Shown here piece after piece: positions 37,517-46,132 of a stretch of 64,000 bases of DNA (position 1 is its first letter; each line of letters opens with the position of its first letter). The stretch lies in assembly GCF_033126985.1 (NCBI RefSeq), contig NZ_AP024714.1:2186990-2250989 (forward strand). The letters run 5' to 3'. The notes beneath the pieces are model-generated. The model did not search any database. It saw only the letters and a program-made list of their open reading frames with translations, and was not told the origin of the DNA. Position numbers and translations under genes: made by a program. This DNA is from Methylomarinovum caldicuralii. GTDB lineage: Bacteria > Pseudomonadota > Gammaproteobacteria > Methylococcales > Methylothermaceae.

Positions 37517-38794
37517 ATGGCGAAAAGGCGTTGGTTTCACGGAATCGCGGCGGCTCTGTTCAGTGCGGCGCTGGCGGCGCAGCCCAGCGGCGGCTTCACG
37601 CCGGCGGCGGCATTGGCGGACCAGCCCCCCGCCCTGGGCGAGCCCTTCCACACCCGTTTCCTCGGCCGCGAGATCCGCTTCCCCGGCTTCGACCGCCGCC
37701 GTCTCAACGCCTGGACCCTTGGCACCACCATCAACCTCCCCACCCCCGGCGAGCGTGCCGCTGACCCGATCGCTTCCCTGTACCTGTGGCGCCGTCCTGA
37801 CCCCAGCCACCTCCTCTACGGCAACATTGCCCTGGTTTACAACCATTTGTTCTACGCCAACGCCTTCCGTGACGGTTCGCCTTTCGAATGGGTCACCAGC
37901 TTCGAAAGTTATACCCTGCCCAAGCTGCAGCAGGCGGAATTGATCGAGGGCGAGGAGGACGAGGACGGCGAAGTTGAATGGGGATACGTGCGCCCCGGCA
38001 TCGGCCTTGGCTACCGGCGCCAGGTGGGTCCGGCGATAGACAACATGGCCGCCGCCGACTTGATCGTGGAACCGGGATTGCTTTACTTTGGCGACCACGC
38101 CAACCGCTTCAAGCCGCCTAAGGACACCTTCGAACTGCGTTCCCGGCTGCAACTGCGCTGGGACCGGCTGCGCCGCAACCTCCTCAGCCTGCCGGACCGG
38201 GGCTTCGCCTTCGGTGCCGACGGGGCATGGGGCTGGCGGGCACGCTGGCGGGATTTCGGCGTGGACAGACGGGAAAACGGTCACCGCCACTACCTGACAG
38301 GAAGCGGTTACGCCCTGGCCGCCCTGCCCGTTCCCTTCGCCAGCGGACGCCATCGCCTGATCGCCGCCGTCAACGCCGGCATCACCCACCACCCCGACCG
38401 CTTCAACCGCAGCATCACCCGCCGTCTGAGCGGCGGCGTCAACCCCCTGGGGATGGACTTCCACACCACCGGCTTTCCCGTTCTCCCGGGCGCGGCCTAC
38501 CTGGAATTCTTCCCCCGCCATTATGCCATCGGCTACGGCGAATACCGCTTCGCCCCCACCTTCTTCAGCTTCGTCCACCTCTACGGCGGCGCCGCCCATC
38601 TGGACCCTATCCAATACCGCCACGGCAAACGCCAGCGCCACAACACCCTGATGCCCTTCGCTGGCATGCGCCTGAGCACCGGCCTGCCCGGCCGATTGTT
38701 ACTGGTCGTGGACTACGCCCACAACTTTGGCCTTCAGAGAGGTGGGACGGGGTACGGAAATCAGGTAACGGTATGGGTGGCAGGGATGTTCTAG
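37517..38794 (+). CDS. Unknown exported protein, probable outer-membrane beta barrel
   Basis: ATG 37517 (AGGAG 10 bases upstream) gives 425 residues with a signal peptide of about 40 residues ([12 protein letters not shown], later PAAALA). The mature protein has amphipathic strands rich in Tyr, Phe and Arg and ends ...VWVAGMF with a terminal Phe. An acidic patch ([13 protein letters not shown]) interrupts the strands near residue 150. No family was recognised, and the neighbours give no clue. A role as porin or envelope protein is only inferred. Confidence 0.65.
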   Translation: MAKRRWFHGIAAALFSAALAAQPSGGFTPAAALADQPPALGEPFHTRFLGREIRFPGFDRRRLNAWTLGTTINLPTPGERAADPIASLYLWRRPDPSHLLYGNIALVYNHLFYANAFRDGSPFEWVTSFESYTLPKLQQAELIEGEEDEDGEVEWGYVRPGIGLGYRRQVGPAIDNMAAADLIVEPGLLYFGDHANRFKPPKDTFELRSRLQLRWDRLRRNLLSLPDRGFAFGADGAWGWRARWRDFGVDRRENGHRHYLTGSGYALAALPVPFASGRHRLIAAVNAGITHHPDRFNRSITRRLSGGVNPLGMDFHTTGFPVLPGAAYLEFFPRHYAIGYGEYRFAPTFFSFVHLYGGAAHLDPIQYRHGKRQRHNTLMPFAGMRLSTGLPGRLLLVVDYAHNFGLQRGGTGYGNQVTVWVAGMF

Positions 38795-38891
38795 TTGGGT
38801 CCGGGTACGAACGCCAGCCTTAAATTTATCCTTGCGTAGGGTTCCGCTAAAGCACGAAATTTCTATATTGCACCGGGTTGGCGGGAGCAAT

Positions 38892-39581
38892 TCATTTCAC
38901 CAACCCGACAAGACGGGCGATGAATTCCAGAGCGTTCTGGTTGAGAAAGATGATCGTGAACAGCAGGATCAGGAAGCCCACGATCATCCTTGTGTTGAGC
39001 TTAGCCAATTCCTCCTTGGTGGCCAGGGACTCCATCCGGCCTTCGATCCTCGCCAGATCCTCCCGCAGGGAGCTTTCCACTTTGGCCAGATCCTTCCGCA
39101 GGGAGCTTTCCACTTTGGCCAGATCCTCCCGCAGGGAGCTTTCCGCTTTTGTCAGCGCATCCTTGGTGGCCAGGGACTCCATCCGGCCTTCGATCCTCGC
39201 CAGATCCTCCCGCAGGGAGCTTTCCACTTTAGTCAGCGCATCCTTGGCGGCCAGGGATTCCATCCGGCCTTCGATCCTCGCCAAATCCTCCCGGGTGGCC
39301 GTGGCTGCCATTTTCTCCTCAATGGCGCTCATCCTTTCCTTGAGGGCACTGATGTCCTCCCTGATCCGCACTTCAATACTGGCCACCTCGCTCTTGGTGG
39401 CCAGCTCGGTGCTCAACCAGACCTTCAGTTCCTCCATGAAGCGCAGCTGCTGCGCCTGAAACCGACTCTCCAAATTGAAAAGCAGGTCATTCAGGGCGTT
39501 GATCGCTCTGACCGCTTCTTTCGGCTCCAAATGCGCTTCCAGGAGATGGATAATCTCTTCAGGGATTTTCATATTCCGCAT
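38892..39581 (-). CDS. Repetitive coiled-coil protein with C-terminal membrane anchor
   Basis: About 229 residues. The start is uncertain: ATG 39581 is used here, ATG 39572 is as likely. A helical N-terminus (EEIIHLLEAHLEPKEAVRAI) is followed by a long coiled coil of 11-residue units such as SSLREDLAKVE and the related GRMESLATKDALTKAE, then a tail anchor (MIVGFLILLFTIIFL). It resembles DUF1640/CCDC90-like coiled-coil proteins. It lies beside the old end of the CRISPR array, but nothing ties it to CRISPR function. Confidence 0.65.
   Translation of the reverse strand: MRNMKIPEEIIHLLEAHLEPKEAVRAINALNDLLFNLESRFQAQQLRFMEELKVWLSTELATKSEVASIEVRIREDISALKERMSAIEEKMAATATREDLARIEGRMESLAAKDALTKVESSLREDLARIEGRMESLATKDALTKAESSLREDLAKVESSLRKDLAKVESSLREDLARIEGRMESLATKEELAKLNTRMIVGFLILLFTIIFLNQNALEFIARLVGLVK
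39013..39300. repeat. In-frame direct repeats inside the coiled-coil gene
   Basis: Near-identical copies of a segment beginning TCCTTGGTGGCCAGGGACTC occur at 39013, 39160 and 39241 (spacing 147 and 81 bases). Between the first two are three 33-base units containing CGCAGGGAGCTTTCC. All spacings are multiples of three, so gain or loss of units keeps the frame. Confidence 0.75.
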
Positions 39582-39763
39582 CTTAACCCGCCTGGTTTGA
39601 TAAGGCCAGAGCTCCAAGTCGGCGCTTTCCCACCGGTCAAATGATTAGTTCGGCATGGGGGCAGAGAGAATCCAGGCATTGTTTGCACAGCGGCTATTCC
39701 GATCCTTACCCGTAAACCAAGTGACAAATGATTTCCAGCGCCAATAACCACCCGGGAACAACT

Positions 39764-39862
39764 CTTATTGAATCTTGCCCCCAGGGGAGCCAGGGGGTGG
39801 AGAACGTTCCAGATGAGCGTGACGGGTCGATCCCCGCGGGCGCGGGGGAGCCGCTTTAAGGA
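39764..39862 (-). CRISPR. Leader-distal end of the type I-E array, cut off by the insertion sequence
   Basis: An intact 28-base repeat lies at 39825-39852. Exactly 61 bases further out, 39764-39791 ends in the same GGGGAGCC but has lost the other half: a degenerate terminal repeat. Between them is a 33-base spacer (39792-39824). After the intact repeat, only the first 10 bases (GCTTTAAGGA, 39853-39862) of the next spacer remain before the insertion sequence; its other 23 bases are at 41329-41351. Confidence 0.85.
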
Positions 39863-41318
39863 CACCCTATTACCCACATCTCTCGCCCCTGTAGTAAGAT
39901 ATTGATTTCTTTGGATAGGCGTTGACATGAGCTGGGCTGAACAAGAATTTTTTCCCTGGCGCTGGGCGATGCCCGCCTGAACCGGCGGCTGTGCCGGGTG
40001 ATAGAAGCGATGGCAAGCGATCCGATGGCGAGCGTTCCCAACGTCTGCGGGGGTGGCTGGGCGGAGACCAAGGCGGCCTACCGGCTGCTGGACAATGCCA
40101 GGCTGGATTTTCGGGAGGTGTTGCGGGCCCACAGTGTGCCGACCCTGGAACGGATCCGGCAGCAGTCGCGGGTGCTGTGCCTGCAGGACACCACCGAGCT
40201 GGATTATTCCGGGCGGCCGTCGATGGCGGGGTTGGGACGGCTGAATTACGAGCAGCGTCAGGGGTTGTACCTGCATCCGACGCTGGTGATCAGTGAGGCG
40301 GGCGTGGCCCTGGGGGTGACCGACTGCTGGCACTGGGCGCGTTTGCCCAAGGGGGAACCGGACCTGGCCGAAAGCCTGCGTTGGGTGGAAGGTTATGAGC
40401 GGGTGGCCGAGATGGCCGCCCTGGCGCCCGAGACCCGGCTGGTGTATGTCGCCGACCGCGAAGGTGACCTTCGGGCCCTGATCGACCGGGCCGAACAGCT
40501 GGGCTTTGCCGCCGATTACCTGATCCGGGTGCAGCACGACCGTAAGCTCAATGACCCCCTCGATGGCAAACTGCGGGCCGCGGTCGAAGCCCAGCCGGTG
40601 TTGGGGACGATCGCCTTTGACCTGCCGGCCGGCGGCAACCGCCCGGCCCGGCAGGTCACACAAACAATCCGGCTCGCCCGGGTCGAACTGAAGACCCGAA
40701 GCGGCCCGGGTCCCCAAGTCACCGTCATCCTGGCCCGGGAAGAGGCGCCCCCCGAAGGCCAGGAAGCGGTCGAATGGTGCCTGATCACCAACGAAGAAAT
40801 CACCACCCTGGAACAGGCCAGAGCGCGCATCGAATGGTACCGCAAACGGTGGTGGATCGAGGTCTACTTCCGCATCCTCAAAAGCGGCTGCCGCATCGAA
40901 GCCCTGCAACTTCGCACCCGGGAACGCCTGGAACGGGCCCTGGTGCTGTATCTGATCGTCGCCTGGCGCATCCTGATGCTGATGACGCTCGGGCGGGAAC
41001 ATCCCGAGTGGTGCTGTGAAGTGGTGTTCTCTGTCGAAGAATGGCAGACCGCCTGGGCCATCCACCATCGCACCCCGCCGCCCGCGACGCCGCCGGATTT
41101 GGGCACCATCGTCCGCATCGTGGCCGGCTTTGGCGGCTGGCTGGGGCGCAAGAACGATCCCCCGCCCGGTCCCAAAGCCCTGTGGCAGGGCATGACCAAA
41201 CTGAGCGCCTACGTGGAGGCCGTGACCGCCATCCGGGCGGCCGAGATCAAGTTCCCTCAGAGAAAACGGATAAGACATTGATTCCTATGAGAAGGGGGAA
41301 GATACGGGTAATAGGGTG
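39863..41318 (+). mobile_element. IS4-family insertion sequence inside a CRISPR spacer
   Basis: A 1,456-base element with terminal inverted repeats beginning CACCCTATTACCC at both ends (39863-39875 and, inverted, 41306-41318), continuing imperfectly for about 10 more bases. It is flanked by a perfect 10-base duplication GCTTTAAGGA (39853-39862 and 41319-41328), the size range expected for IS4-family elements. It carries one transposase gene. Confidence 0.93.
39927..41281 (+). CDS. IS4-family transposase, frameshifted near the N-terminus
   Basis: The uninterrupted frame is 39998-41281 (427 residues) and holds the catalytic Asp in LQDTTELDYSG, the second in YVADREGDLRAL and the full Y(2)R(3)E(6)K signature in WYRKRWWIEVYFRILK. 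The natural N-terminus starts at ATG 39927 (MSWAEQEF) in another frame and meets a stop after 17 codons. Adding one T, or slipping back one base at the T6 run 39948-39953, yields a typical start: EFFSLALGDARLNRRL. The copy is either inactivated by a recent one-base loss or expressed by frameshifting. Confidence 0.85.
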
Positions 41319-41351
41319 GCTTTAAGGAATCCGCCGCGCCGCCAGCACGCC

Positions 41352-43451
41352 GGTCGATCCCCGCGGGCGCGGGGGAGCCCCGTACCAGCAGCTCCCGGGT
41401 CTTTTTGTCCAAGGTCGATCCCCGCGGGCGCGGGGGAGCCTTTTGCTGTTTTCGTTACTATTTAATAGCGCCGGGTCGATCCCCGCGGGCGCGGGGGAGC
41501 CTTTTTCTTGCCTCTTCTCTCGACGGTCTGCGCGGGTCGATCCCCGCGGGCGCGGGGGAGCCTCTTTCACCACGCGCTCACCCCTGACCGGCAACGGTCG
41601 ATCCCCGCGGGCGCGGGGGAGCCCGTTGGCTGATCGGACGCAACGCGCTGTCTATGGGTCGATCCCCGCGGGCGCGGGGGAGCCGCAATTCGCGACGATA
41701 CCAGTACATACCACAATGGTCGATCCCCGCGGGCGCGGGGGAGCCACCGGGAACGACGCCGTGGAGGGTCTCAAGGAGGGTCGATCCCCACGGGCGCGGG
41801 GGAGCCGCGGCGTCCCGGCATCCGGGGATGTGCTGTACGGGTCGATCCCCGCGGGCGCGGGGGAGCCCATGTAACGAAACGGGCAGGATGGCAGATTTAG
41901 GGTCGATCCCCGCGGGCGCGGGGGAGCCGGTCGCTGTCGATATGTTCCGCATGACGTCCAGGGTCGATCCCCGCGGGCGCGGGGGAGCCCGCAGTAAGCC
42001 AAATCGTTAAACGCTACTGCGAGGTCGATCCCCGCGGGCGCGGGGGAGCCGTGCCCTGGGCGGCCAGCGTGAATATTTGTGGGGGTCGATCCCCGCGGGC
42101 GCGGGGGAGCCGTGTCTGACTCTTTTCGGCGGACTAGTCGCGGCGGTCGATCCCCGCGGGCGCGGGGGAGCCGCGGCCAGCTCCGCAATCGCGTCCCTGC
42201 CGGCGGGTCGATCCCCGCGGGCGCGGGGGAGCCGCTATGAGGGCGGGGTACATTGGCTATGCCCCAGGTCGATCCCCGCGGGCGCGGGGGAGCCGAGCAG
42301 GAACGGGCCGAACTGGTCCAAAAGCGGGGTCGATCCCCGCGGGCGCGGGGGAGCCGAATAGATCCTTGCAGCAACCTCCCCCTCCTGCGGTCGATCCCCG
42401 CGGGCGCGGGGGAGCCCTTCCTCCTCCCGCATGGGGCGAAAGTTTATAGGGTCGATCCCCGCGGGCGCGGGGGAGCCCCGGGGCCGTCCCCGCTTGCCGA
42501 GGCGGTACTGGGTCGATCCCCGCGGGCGCGGGGGAGCCCTGCAACGGGCCAATCCGGGGCTTTACGACCTGGGTCGATCCCCGCGGGCGCGGGGGAGCCC
42601 CTCGATGTCGGACCAGGTCTGGGTGTAGGCGGGGTCGATCCCCGCGGGCGCGGGGGAGCCCTGACGGAGCTGTCGCACCTGGGGGGCGGACAAGGTCGAT
42701 CCCCGCGGGCGCGGGGGAGCCGGCATGACCAGGCACAGCCACCACTCCATCAGAGGTCGATCCCCGCGGGCGCGGGGGAGCCCCGGTGCGCTTCAATTTC
42801 ATCATCGCCGGCCCGGGTCGATCCCCGCGGGCGCGGGGGAGCCAACATGGGATTCCGCGTAATGCTGTTGAGTCTGGGTCGATCCCCGCGGGCGCGGGGG
42901 AGCCGATCGTGCTCGCCGCCCGGCAGCGGCAGACGGAGGTCGATCCCCGCGGGCGCGGGGGAGCCTCAGTCTCTGCATGTGTGGTCTTGTGGTCAGGGGT
43001 CGATCCCCGCGGGCGCGGGGGAGCCCTGGCCGAGGCCTGGAGCTTCCGCGAGGGTCTGGTCGATCCCCGCGGGCGCGGGGGAGCCCCGGTATAGACTGGT
43101 CCCATTCAGACAGTACGAGGTCGATCCCCGCGGGCGCGGGGGAGCCGTTCACCATAATACTGACCAAAGAATGCGGATGGGTCGATCCCCGCGGGCGCGG
43201 GGGAGCCAGGGCGGCCGCGGTTTGTTCCACTTGTTCCACAGGTCGATCCCCGCGGGCGCGGGGGAGCCGTTTCACCATGACCGCTACCGGCACTTATGCA
43301 AGGTCGATCCCCGCGGGCGCGGGGGAGCCCGGCATACCACGGTGGAACAGGTGATTTCGAACGGTCGATCCCCGCGGGCGCGGGGGAGCCACTATCCAAT
43401 GGATGATGCATCCGGCAATATCGGGTCGATCCCCGCGGGCGCGGGGGAGCC
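41352..43451 (-). CRISPR. Type I-E CRISPR array, main part: 35 repeats, 34 spacers
   Basis: The 28-base repeat reads GGTCGATCCCCGCGGGCGCG then GGGGAGCC on the plus strand; in crRNA sense (minus strand) it starts GGCTCCCCCGCGCC, close to the E. coli I-E repeat with its GC stem. Period is 61 bases (33-base spacers), apart from two 32-base spacers at 42966-42997 and 43026-43057. One repeat (41779-41806) has a single G-to-A change. Transcription from the cas2-side leader makes 43451 the young end and 41352 the old end. No spacer was seen to match another part of the window. Confidence 0.98.
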
Positions 43452-43511
43452 TCATGGCCTTAAGCGCTTGAAAATATAACCCAAATTTTTAAAAAGCCCC
43501 AGGTCATCGAC
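43452..43511 (-). promoter_or_regulatory. CRISPR leader
   Basis: The 60 bases between cas2 and the first repeat are AT-rich against a GC-rich background (AAAATATAAC, ATTTTTAAAAAG). They hold a TATATT-like box and the IHF-like site at 43461-43473. This is where crRNA transcription and new-spacer insertion are expected. Confidence 0.7.
43461..43473 (-). promoter_or_regulatory. IHF-like site in the leader
   Basis: On the minus strand TTTCAAGCGCTTA matches the IHF consensus WATCAANNNNTTR at every defined position except the second. It begins 9 bases from the first repeat, similar to the IHF position that guides Cas1-Cas2 in E. coli. Confidence 0.5.
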
Positions 43512-43820
43512 TTAACTGATTGATTTTCCAGGTCTTCTGCTCAGGACGATGCCATCGAGCATCACCAAGTCAATCGGCGGCAGCCCCAAAACCCGCACCG
43601 ACTGTCCACCGGGGACTTGGCTGTCCTGCCAGATCTGAATGACGGATGCTTCCTCCTCATACCGGAACCACTCCGTCAGGACAGCCCATATCCGGTCCCG
43701 GACCGCAGGAGACTGTTTGGGTGCGCTGTAAACACCAGGGGCCAGCTCTAGCATCGAGGAGGCCAGAAACCCACGAACACGGTCGGAAACGTTACGGGTT
43801 ACCACCACGGTCATCGACAT
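43512..43820 (-). CDS. cas2: CRISPR adaptation protein Cas2 (type I-E)
   Basis: A 102-residue Cas2e starting MSMTVVVTRNVSDRVRGFL, with LAPGVYSAPKQSPAVRDRIW and the longer C-terminal tail typical of the I-E form. With Cas1 it forms the integrase that inserts new spacers at the leader. It overlaps the cas1 end by 29 bases and stops 60 bases before the first repeat. Confidence 0.96.
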   Translation of the reverse strand: MSMTVVVTRNVSDRVRGFLASSMLELAPGVYSAPKQSPAVRDRIWAVLTEWFRYEEEASVIQIWQDSQVPGGQSVRVLGLPPIDLVMLDGIVLSRRPGKSIS

Positions 43821-44688
43821 GGAGCAACTCCTTGACCCGGTCGATCATGGCCGGGATCAGCTTGTGTTTCTTGAACCATTTGGCCGCCTCGTAACGGATC
43901 TCGCGCTCCAGGGAAAGCTCCGGGTTCCCGGCCACCCGGGCGGTGACGGAGAAGGCCAGGGGCAAGGTGATTTCCACCCGCCACATGTCGGCGACGTCCA
44001 GGGTGAAGGCATTGCTGGAATCCTCATGGATGAAACCCAGCGGCGGCAATGCCCCTACCATGGCGATGGCAATGTCGGCGGCCGCCTCGACGAAGGTGGC
44101 GGCATGGTTGATCGCCTGATTGGGCGGATCAGCCGCTTCCGGATTCTCGCGATCGTAGTGGCGTCCTTTCCACTTGACCCCGTAGCGGTCGGCGATGATC
44201 CGATAGGCTTTCTTCAGGCGTCCGCCCTCGATTCCCCGCAGGACGGCAATATCCTTGTGGGGCAACACCTTACCGAAACGGAAGGCGTACATGCGCCGCG
44301 CCACGTCCAGACGTTTGCTCTTGTCCGCCCACAATCGGGCGTGGGCACGGGCGATGTCGGAACGCCCCTGCCCCATCGGTGGGGCGGTGTAAAACTTGAC
44401 TCCGCCTTCACCCACCGCAGCCAACAGGGTGCCGTGCCGGGCCAGAATGCGCAGGGCATCGTGCGTGATGCTGGTTCCGGGACCGAGCAGAATCATCGAG
44501 ATGGTCTGATAGGGGATGGCGTAATCCCCGGGAGCGATATCGTCGCTGCCGGCGGCAAGAAAATGCAGGGTGCCATCATCCACATAGAGGTTCCCCCGCG
44601 TCAGCCACAACAGGCCGTGGCGGTCGGCATGGGGAATCCGCGATTCGGCCAGTCCCAGGCGGCCGGGGAACAAGGTCGTCCTGCTCAT
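43792..44688 (-). CDS. cas1: CRISPR adaptation integrase Cas1 (type I-E)
   Basis: A 298-residue Cas1e. It opens with FPGRLGLAESRIPHADRHGLLWL and has the acidic/His metal residues in NQAINHAATFVEA, PLGFIHEDSSNAFTLDVADM and the following helix. It is the catalytic subunit of spacer integration. The start overlaps the cas6e stop by 4 bases. Confidence 0.97.
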   Translation of the reverse strand: MSRTTLFPGRLGLAESRIPHADRHGLLWLTRGNLYVDDGTLHFLAAGSDDIAPGDYAIPYQTISMILLGPGTSITHDALRILARHGTLLAAVGEGGVKFYTAPPMGQGRSDIARAHARLWADKSKRLDVARRMYAFRFGKVLPHKDIAVLRGIEGGRLKKAYRIIADRYGVKWKGRHYDRENPEAADPPNQAINHAATFVEAAADIAIAMVGALPPLGFIHEDSSNAFTLDVADMWRVEITLPLAFSVTARVAGNPELSLEREIRYEAAKWFKKHKLIPAMIDRVKELLHVDDRGGNP

Positions 44689-45395
44689 GCCGGTGGCTTC
44701 ACCAGCACCATGCCGTAGCCGAAGGCCCGGTGGCGCCCCACTCCCCGGGCGAGCAGTCCGGTGAAGGCATCGGGATCGGCCACGGTCAGACTTCCCCGGA
44801 TCAGGGCCTGGGGCCGCAGCAAGGCCGATTTTTTCCGGCGTTGGCCGTGGCTTTTGCGCAATTGGCGGACCAGCCGGAAACCCTCGAGGCGCAACTCCGT
44901 CACCTCGGCGGCGCCGTCCCGCTCAAGCCGGGCGCGGGCCCAGTCACAATAGACCTGGTCCCGCTGGATTTCGCCGCCACTGTCGGCATGGACCAGGAAC
45001 AGATCCTTTTCGATTCCGGTCGCCGATTTGCGTCCCACCGGACAGCAAAGCACCTCAAAACCCAGCCTTTGCCCAGCCCGCCAGGCCGGCAGCGGTTTGC
45101 CGGCGATGGCCTGGGGCGGACAGGCTTCAAACGTCAAGGGATCGGCAAACCCTTGCAGCTGCAGGCGTAAGGCTTCGGCATCGTGACGGCTGTAAGCCAG
45201 AATGCGCCCGGGCATTCCGCGCCCGTCCAAAAGGCGCCACGGTTGGGGCGCCAGGTCGGCGAAGGCGGCGCGCAGCCAGGCATGGATGCCGTAGCCGAAA
45301 TCTCCGTCGTTGCCGCTCCCCAGCCTCTGCCCATACAGGAAGCGCATCAACCGCCGAGGGTCCGGCCGCAGCTCGACCATGAACAGCTGACTCAT
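44685..45395 (-). CDS. cas6e: crRNA-processing endoribonuclease Cas6e (CasE/Cse3)
   Basis: A 236-residue Cas6e from ATG 45395, which overlaps the cas5e stop by 4 bases. It has two RRM-like halves; the C-terminal glycine-rich loop is GVGRHRAFGYGMVLVKP. His 21-like catalytic spacing is plausible in the N-terminal part (FGYGIHAWLRAAF). It cuts the pre-crRNA at the base of the repeat stem and stays in Cascade. A longer open frame upstream lies within cas5e and is ignored. Confidence 0.95.
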   Translation of the reverse strand: MSQLFMVELRPDPRRLMRFLYGQRLGSGNDGDFGYGIHAWLRAAFADLAPQPWRLLDGRGMPGRILAYSRHDAEALRLQLQGFADPLTFEACPPQAIAGKPLPAWRAGQRLGFEVLCCPVGRKSATGIEKDLFLVHADSGGEIQRDQVYCDWARARLERDGAAEVTELRLEGFRLVRQLRKSHGQRRKKSALLRPQALIRGSLTVADPDAFTGLLARGVGRHRAFGYGMVLVKPPA

Positions 45396-46132
45396 GACTC
45401 CCCATCCCCGATCAGGCCGTCGACCCGCTGCCGGCTTCCCGCCGGCAGCTGGTTGGCCCAGTCGCGCAGATCGTACACCCGGCGGATTTCGCCGCACGCC
45501 CCGGCTTCCGCCTCCGGCGGCCAGCAGGCTTCCCGCTTTCCCGCCTGCGCCACTGGACATCCCTGCCGGTCCCATACCGGCACGCGCCTGAGAATCTCAA
45601 GCAGGCTTTCCCCTTCCGCCACCGGCATTTCGGGATCGAGCAGGGGCCGGGCCGGCAGGCAGGTCTTGCGCCCCAGGAACAGGGGGCGGGCGGGCCGGCG
45701 CAGGGCCGCAAGCACGGCGTCCAGATCCGGCGCGTCAGCGCCGGTCAGGGTCAGGACGCAGGTCATCAAGCCGTCGGCCCAGTAATGGCGGTAGCGCTGG
45801 TGGATACCGAAGCGGGCATCCTGGCCGCCGGCGCGGTGCTCGGGCCAGCCGCGGGTGGTCCAACCGGGATGGCGCATCTTCCCCTGCCCCAGATCGACGG
45901 TGTGGTAATCGACAATGGGCTGGGGCCGAACGTCCCACCGGGCCGCGAACCGGATGCGGTCCTGCAGCCGCTGCAGCAGGCCGAAGTCCCCGTGGCGCCA
46001 CCCCAGGGCGTTGGCGATGAGTCCGGTCAGCATCGCCGTCCCTGGAAAACGGTCGATGAAGCCGTGCTGGTCCACCATCACGGTGCCGAAACTCAGCAGG
46101 GGTGCGTCCAGGCGCAGCACCAGGGCTTTCAT
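45392..46132 (-). CDS. cas5e: Cascade subunit Cas5e (CasD)
   Basis: A 246-residue Cas5e beginning MKALVLRLDAPLLSFGTVMV, the typical RAMP N-terminus, with PGTAMLTGLIANALGWRHGD and GGQDARFGIHQRYRHYWADG. It binds the 5' handle of the crRNA. Both ends overlap neighbours by 4 bases. Confidence 0.96.
   Translation of the reverse strand: MKALVLRLDAPLLSFGTVMVDQHGFIDRFPGTAMLTGLIANALGWRHGDFGLLQRLQDRIRFAARWDVRPQPIVDYHTVDLGQGKMRHPGWTTRGWPEHRAGGQDARFGIHQRYRHYWADGLMTCVLTLTGADAPDLDAVLAALRRPARPLFLGRKTCLPARPLLDPEMPVAEGESLLEILRRVPVWDRQGCPVAQAGKREACWPPEAEAGACGEIRRVYDLRDWANQLPAGSRQRVDGLIGDGES

Noticed and set aside
38874-38907. 8-bp stem CGGGTTGG/CCAACCCG at the end of the coiled-coil gene
   Set aside because: Long loop, partly coding, no T run after it in either direction; not convincing as terminator.
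39013-39300. 33-base direct repeats considered as a CRISPR-like array
   Set aside because: Units are contiguous, in frame and coding for a coiled coil, with no unique spacers; the match to the 33-base spacer length is coincidence.
42253-43479. Long Gly/Arg/Pro-rich open frames through the CRISPR array on both strands
   Set aside because: They are the repeat translated over and over (for example PRGRGGA, SPRARGS). The GC-rich repeat lacks stops in several frames; there is no ribosome site or protein-like composition.
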